In this document: positions 58,801-64,000 of the stretch, piece by piece | How the letters are laid out: each line of letters starts with the position of its first letter | Position numbering within the stretch: position 1 is the first letter of the stretch | NCBI RefSeq assembly: GCF_050908995.1 | Contig: NC_135122.1 | Location: 13,246,501 to 13,310,500 of the forward strand | Length of the DNA stretch: 64,000 bases | Source of the DNA: Andrena cerasifolii | Taxonomy: Eukaryota; Arthropoda; Insecta; Hymenoptera; Andrenidae | Direction: 5' to 3' | The notes under the pieces: model-generated | Database searches by the model: none | What the model saw: only the letters and a program-made list of their open reading frames with translations | What the model was told of the DNA's origin: nothing | Translations under genes and position numbers: made by a program

Positions 58801-61800
58801 ATCCGAGTGTCTCCGAGTTGTTCGACTTCGATCAAGACATGCTAACAGAGGAAATGGTGAACGAGGACGGATTCGGTATATCGAGAGATGCGGAGGAGCG
58901 TGCCGCGCCATTGAGTTTCTCCTTTAACAATGAACTTTGGTTTAAAGAGGACTCAAAGGAGGACAGTGCTAGGGAAACTCTGCATCTCGTGGAGAAGTTA
59001 CGGATGGAGCTCTCGAAGAAATCCAATTCTAGTCAGTTTGAATTAGAGGCAGTACCTGTAGACGGCGAGATAAAGAAGGAAGAACCACAGACAGAGAAGA
59101 TATTCGATCAGCAACAGCCGCAACAGCAGCAGCAACAGCAGCTGAATCAACAACTGGAGAGGGAGGCGAAGATTCTCGAGCCTGCGGAGCCACTGTTGGA
59201 CGTGAAGAGTAACATTGAGATTCCTGACGAAGTGGTAGCTATTACCGAAGTCCGTCCCGGTATCTGCAAGGACACGCTGGACGAAAAGAGGAAGACTTGC
59301 TACTCGAGCAGCAACGACAGGTACACGGCCTACGAGGAGGATCGCGAGACGAACAAAGTCAGCCTGGTGGAACGATCCAAACTCGATCGCGCCGAGACCG
59401 ACGAGAGATGGGTCCCACCGAGCATCAACAGCTTCGAGCCTGCCGACGTGCAACACCTGAACGCTTTAATGCAAACGCAGAACCATCGATACGACAATCA
59501 CCAGTTCCCCAGCGAGCCCATCCAAGATACCGAATCACTGGCGCGTTCCCACCTGAACGCGGCGACTTTACAGGAACAGTATCTGTTGCAGCAGCCGCAC
59601 GCGATGCTTCACAGCCAGCAGGAGCCGCACGAGAGGACGATACTCGACCAACAGATACCCGAGGAGAATCCGATGGAGATGGTGAACAGGCATTTGATTG
59701 GACTGCCGGCCTCCGAAGACGACCAGGCTGCCGAGATGATGGACAGGGTGCTTGACAAGGAGGACGACGTCGTCAGGCAGCAGGAGTACGATCAGAATTC
59801 TCCGTACAATGACCTAAACGGCCGGCAGGACACCAGATGGGCAGAGAGTCAGGTGTTGCCGTCCCGTAGGTCCACGTCCTCGTCGATCACATCCGCTTCC
59901 TCCGCAGAGGATCATTCCATTCCGCCGTACAAGAACGTGCCGGCTATTCCATTTCCACCGTGCTCGATGGAGTCCACGTATTACGCGGACTCGAGCTACG
60001 GTACCGGTCCGGTGTCTCTGTTTCCGCCACAGTCTTGCGCAGCTCCGTTGCCATACCCTTCGCCAGGGCCAGCCCTCTTTCCGCCAGCGTTCGGAGCAGC
60101 TTTCCCAGCGGCACAGTCACTGCTGCCGCACGTGAAGCCGCTCGAGGACTCGCTGAACCTTCAAGCCTCGCCCTGCACCGCGGCGTTCACGTCTTCCTCG
60201 CACAATATGGCCCTAACCGCGGCCATGGTCTCGCCGACGAAAATAGCCACACCTCCTCCGCCGCCACCTCCGCCACCTCCGCAAGTCGTTCCGCCTGTCG
60301 AAACGATCGAGAGGACGCAGCAGCAACCGCAAACGCAAGTAACCGAACCACCTTCCCTGCCCATGAACTTCTTGAACACCGTAGCGCCGGAGAGCCATGT
60401 CAGTGAGGTGCTCGTCGAGAACATCCAGGAAGCCTTGACGGACGGCAAGATCCAGCACTCTGGCAAGAAGTCGCCCGCCAAGCCCACCAGGACCTCCGCT
60501 CGAGTGACGTCGCTGCAAGGGAAGTCTCCTGGGAAGTCACCGAGGCAGCAGGAGGCTCAGAAGAGTGTTCCTGGGACACGAGGGCGCGGCAGAGGGGCAA
60601 AAAATTCGGCTCAGCATTGTGGACACAGGGGGCGAGGACGCGGACGAGGCAGAGGACGAGGTAGAAGCGTGCAGAACTCGGGGCTGCCTTCGGTGGCCGT
60701 CGCTGGTGTCGCGCAGCACGACGATTCTATCCAGAACAAGCTAGTCGGTACGGTGTACGACTTCGATTCCGATGAGGACTCGACCAGCGAGGCGAACATC
60801 GCCGATCTACGGACCATGAGGGAGCGGAAGAAGTCGACGGATGTCGCGTCAGCGGGCGTCGAAAGGAGAGACACCACTGTGGCGGCGTCTGGAGAGAGCA
60901 TCCAGTCGAGACTTTCTAGCCCCGGAGGAGGAAGGAAGTATCTGGACGACAGGAGGCTGTCATGCTCCCCGGCTCACGACGATTCCGCGGTCGTGGAAAC
61001 CCAGTCGAACGCCGGACAAAGCTTCGATACCGTCCTACCACTAATTCCCGGCCCCGTCGACATGAGGACGTACAACTCCACCCTGGACGCGTCGAGTTCT
61101 TCCACGTTGCACGGTCAAACCTACGAGAATCATTTCCTGGGCACGTTCACCGGCGTCTCGGCGAGCGATCCCGCTCTTCCGGATATCGAGGAGGACCTTG
61201 AGAAGGAGCTGAGGTCCGCGCTGATAGGCAAACAGGGCCAGGAAGACTGTTCGAAGCCGAGCTTCGACGCGAGCATCGACGCCTCGTCCTCTGGTTTCGT
61301 GGACGCCAACAAGGTCTCCCTGACGGACTCCAGGAACCAGCTGAAGGTGAAGATCAAAGGTCCGTTCCTGGATGCGAATTACGTTCCCGCCTCGTCGGTG
61401 CCGCCGCTCGCACAACAGGCTCCCGTGATCATCGCTCCAGCCGCCACCAGTGCTTCCGTCGCTTCTGGCACGTCGAATCTTCGACGGATGAGGAAGAAGG
61501 AGCTGCTCAGGCAGTACTGCTCTCAGGACATGAACATGGACGAGCCAGGCTGTGGGAATTTAACCACGTCCACGCCGATCATCATGCCGCCGATCAATCG
61601 CACGGTGATCACGATACCCAAGGCTGTCGCGTCGATGACCAGCATACCAACCAGGGAAGACTACAAGGCGGTGGTCGACGCGAACATGGAGAAGAAGAGA
61701 CGGAAGGATAGGCCTGCCGGGTTCCTGGACGCGAACGAGGAGGAGGGAAGCGTGGAGAGGAGGCGGAGTAGTGCAGCTAATGGTGCTAGTTCCAGCGGCA

Positions 61801-62720
61801 ACGCGGCCGTTCCAAACGCCGATCGTCGACGGGGCAGGCAGAGCAGCGGCGGCAGGTCGACTACGACAACCACCTCCACCACGACGAACAGTGGGCCGCC
61901 GAAGCTGAAGATCAAAATCGGTAACAGCATAATCGGCGGGCAGGAGAGCGGCCAGGACGACAGGACCAGGATCAGACCGCCGAAGAAGCGACTGAGCAGT
62001 ATACCCACCAGCACGCCCACCATCGAGGAGCTGCGCAGGGAGAGCATGAAGTTCAGGCGGATGATCATGGCTGGCTTCGACAACGACGAGAAGCTCCGCG
62101 CGAAGAGCAAGAAGGACAAGAACGGGAAGCGAAAGAAACGGCAGTCCAGTAGGAAGGAAGCCAGGGTGCGTATCCTCGAAGGTGGAGCTGCTCCGCCGAA
62201 GCTGATCATCAGGTTGGGGAAGGGTAACGACTCGCCCGACGAGCTACCGATCTTGCTCACGGAGGAGGAGGAGGAAGAGGAGGAGGAACGACATCCCACT
62301 GACAGTAGAGTAGGCCCTCCGCCTCCGGAGCCAGCCAAGGACGAGCCGGTTTACCCCGCGGTGGCCGCCACCCTCGAGGAGAAACAGCCTACGGATCCAG
62401 ACACGGGCGGCAGCGCACCCAGGAACGTTCGTTCAGCGAAGGTCACGCCGATCAGGTTAAAATTGACGCGCTGCCAGGAGGGATACGAGCTGAAGGGCTC
62501 GCCTGTCCACGGCGAGGAGTCCTCTTTAACTACGGAGAAACCGAGGAGTCCCGAGGCTTCTAACGAGGAGTCGAGGAATCTGCCGGTTAAGAATCAAGAG
62601 GATGACTCCTCCAGGGAGGAGGAGGAGGAGGAAGAAGAGGAGAATAATAGTTCGGTGCAAAGAGACTCCTCCGCGTGTCCTGCCGCGACAAGTATACCGC
62701 AGGGATGCCAAGTTAGGTGA
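52869..62720 (+). CDS. rno: Rhinoceros: JADE-family double PHD finger chromatin protein
   Basis: Eight coding exons fit in phase: 52869-53326, 53655-53811, 54043-54195, 54289-54576, 54657-54830, 55069-55241, 55322-55445 and 55527-62720, giving 2,906 residues (Drosophila Rno is also very large). The JADE N-terminal block (RPLSDIKISSIYNRSSAEAP, FRKDLISAMKLPDS, EYWVITDQWKQEWERGVQVP) precedes EPL1-like sequence. PHD1 (ICDVC, MVFCDCCNICVHQACYG, WLCRTC) lies near residues 250-302, and the extended PHD (CVLCPNKGGAMK, WAHVSCALWIPE, RWALICVLCRERVGACIQC, AYHVTCAFKYGLEM, SYCQKHS) near 305-430. Such modules read the unmodified or methylated H3 tail. The single 7.2 kb last exon is highly charged and low in complexity: Gln tracts, 28 consecutive Ser (57132-57215), Pro runs, RG repeats near 60585-60660, and C-terminal PPKLKIKIGNSII and PPKLIIRLGKG blocks. 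Drosophila Rno restrains EGFR signalling; function here is by homology. Confidence 0.95.
57132..57215 (+). repeat. 28-codon polyserine tract in rhinoceros
   Basis: All 28 codons are TCN, with T, C, A and G third positions shuffled and no AGY codons. It is flanked by SRKEE-type repeats (SSRKEELSSRKEETS and SRKEEASFRKEELSSKKEE). Confidence 0.95.
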
Positions 62721-63224
62721 TAATTAATGATACTCGTGGAGTAACGGAGCAGAGGACACGACAACACACGGTGCTCGTACGATTTTTACGGTCGATCGTG
62801 ACGGACTTCGCATACCGAAATATGCTTGCGCGTGCTAGCTGTGAAAAAGCGCGTTTGCCGTGATAAGGTGGAAATAATAACGTTCCACGAGGTACAAGTC
62901 TTTGAAAGAGAAAAAGGTGAAGAACTACTTATACTTACGAGATGTCTGCTTTCTTTTATGTTCCTTTTCTTTTTCATTTATTCATTACTTCTCGGCCAAA
63001 CATATTGCCGGTTTAACGAGAGAATCGAACAAATGTGTTTCTTTGAAGCAATTAGCGGTCTACTTAAGTACTTGCAAATTTTGATAATCATTGATAATTG
63101 TTATTTTTGCTTTACAGATGATTCGGTACTTGTTAATTCGAAAGAACGCGAACCGCAAGAAATCGATCGCATTGAAAGGTAACGAAATCTGAAAACTGGA
63201 AATAGCTGATACAGTGGAGTAATG
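62721..63224 (+). other. 3' UTR of rhinoceros
   Basis: AT-rich non-coding sequence after the stop. I find no canonical AATAAA before 64000 on this strand, so the transcript end is not assigned. An open frame at 62826-63182 shows no recognisable protein features. Confidence 0.45.
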
Positions 63225-63621
63225 TATAAGTCTTGTTAACAAAAGGCCACCATCTGGACGATCGCTTTTTTCCCGGTAAAACCTTTTGGAGGAACTTAAA
63301 TGAACGATGTGGATAAGTATGATCGAATCTTGGAAAGTATTGGCCGCTAAAGACTAATCATTTTGACAAATGAAAGGACTATTTAAATGTTAAAGTTTCA
63401 AAGTTGAGTAGAAATCGCAATTCAAACTAATGCAATACGAGAAATAGTATGTGGCGTGACGAAAAAATCAATTTTAACATTTGAAGCTATTTTTTAATGA
63501 AAATGATTAATCGTTCAAGACCAATGCTTCGTAAGATTGGTTTAAACTCGTCGGCCTCCCACACTTTAAGCTGATTTTCATCCAAAAAGCGCCGGTCCAG
63601 ATAGTGACCTCCCCCCTTATA
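63225..63621. mobile_element. Inverted-repeat element downstream of rhinoceros
   Basis: The left arm TATAAGTC, GGCCACCATCTGGAC, GATCGCTTTTTT is mirrored by the right arm AAAAAGCGCCGGTCCAGATA, GTGACCTCCCCCC, TTATA. About 397 bp, AT-rich interior, no transposase. Confidence 0.75.
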
Positions 63622-64000
63622 AGCCTACAATATGTAAAAATCGTTTTGATACAGCATTTTTTTTTTGTCGTAGGGAAAACCACTTTGTACTGCGCTATTA
63701 GTAATACCTACAGACCATCTTTTTATTCATTTTTTTTTTATCGTTATTACACGCAAGTGGTCGTTCTTCTTTCATTTTATTAACGAAGGTCTTTTTATGT
63801 GTGAATTTCACCTTCTCACGGCGACAGAAACGCAAAACGAACGCTCATTTCGGCGAGAGGAATAAGGGTGATAGCGACGCTTCTAAGATATACTCGTTTC
63901 GGGGCTCGCACGAAAGGACATTCTCCGACACGTTGAACGAAGGAACCTTACACTCTTCGAGAAATCCGGTTTTATTCTTAACACAATACTCGGGAGATGA
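63622..64000. other. Right edge, no gene recognised
   Basis: T-rich sequence followed by a more GC-balanced stretch (63820-64000). No exon with support from splice sites or domains is seen. Confidence 0.4.

Noticed and set aside
62826..63182. 118-codon open frame after rhinoceros
   Set aside because: Lies in AT-rich 3' UTR, hydrophobic by composition, no splice or domain support.
1..64000. CRISPR arrays, bacterial operons, prophage, tRNA genes
   Set aside because: No direct-repeat/spacer arrays, no prokaryotic gene organisation, and no sequence that I could fold into a tRNA cloverleaf with A and B boxes by eye; a tRNAscan-type run would be needed to exclude tRNAs fully.

Overview
The window is nuclear DNA of an insect, most likely a hymenopteran (ant or bee). 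The evidence is spliced insect genes with short GT–AG introns, insect-only families (chitin synthase, a peritrophin-type chitin-binding protein, CLIP-domain proteases), CpG-rich intergenic DNA and many small inverted-repeat transposons. The order is inferred from overall character, not proven. I rebuilt exon structures from splice sites and codon phase; no transcript data were available.

Layout, left to right. (1) 68-631, minus: the first two coding exons of a chitin synthase that runs off the left edge. (2) 2173-6809, plus: a seven-exon CTTNBP2NL/Nausicaa-type coiled-coil cortactin-binding protein. (3) 6.8-20 kb: gene-poor DNA with simple repeats and a transposon-like inverted repeat. (4) 19976-26170, plus: a secreted protein of about 1,596 residues with one N-terminal CBM14 domain and a huge Ser/Thr/Pro/Tyr-rich tail. 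(5) 27.3-39.7 kb: a tandem segmental duplication carrying two CLIP-domain serine protease genes (minus strand), each five exons, full of transposon insertions that can be dated against the other copy. (6) 39699-39971: a 5S rRNA-derived SINE with target-site duplications, absent from the paralogous segment. (7) 41728-47137, plus: an IRAG/JAW1 (MRVI1/LRMP) family tail-anchored protein. (8) 47297-49899, minus: a complete TAF5L (SAGA subunit), convergent with and almost touching gene 7. (9) about 51-62.7 kb, plus: a complete JADE-family double PHD finger protein, orthologue of Drosophila rhinoceros, with a 7.2 kb terminal exon. (10) 62.7-64 kb: 3' flank with another inverted-repeat element.

There is no operon logic here. 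Two genes concern chitin (synthesis and binding), two are chromatin regulators (TAF5L, rhinoceros), and the protease pair is probably immune or venom related. The most notable structures are the 5S-derived SINE, the protease pair with non-basic predicted activation sites (His in one, Tyr in the other), and a palindrome of about 1 kb upstream of protease copy B that holds three TTAA-bounded elements end to end and whose arms carry NF-kB-like sites.
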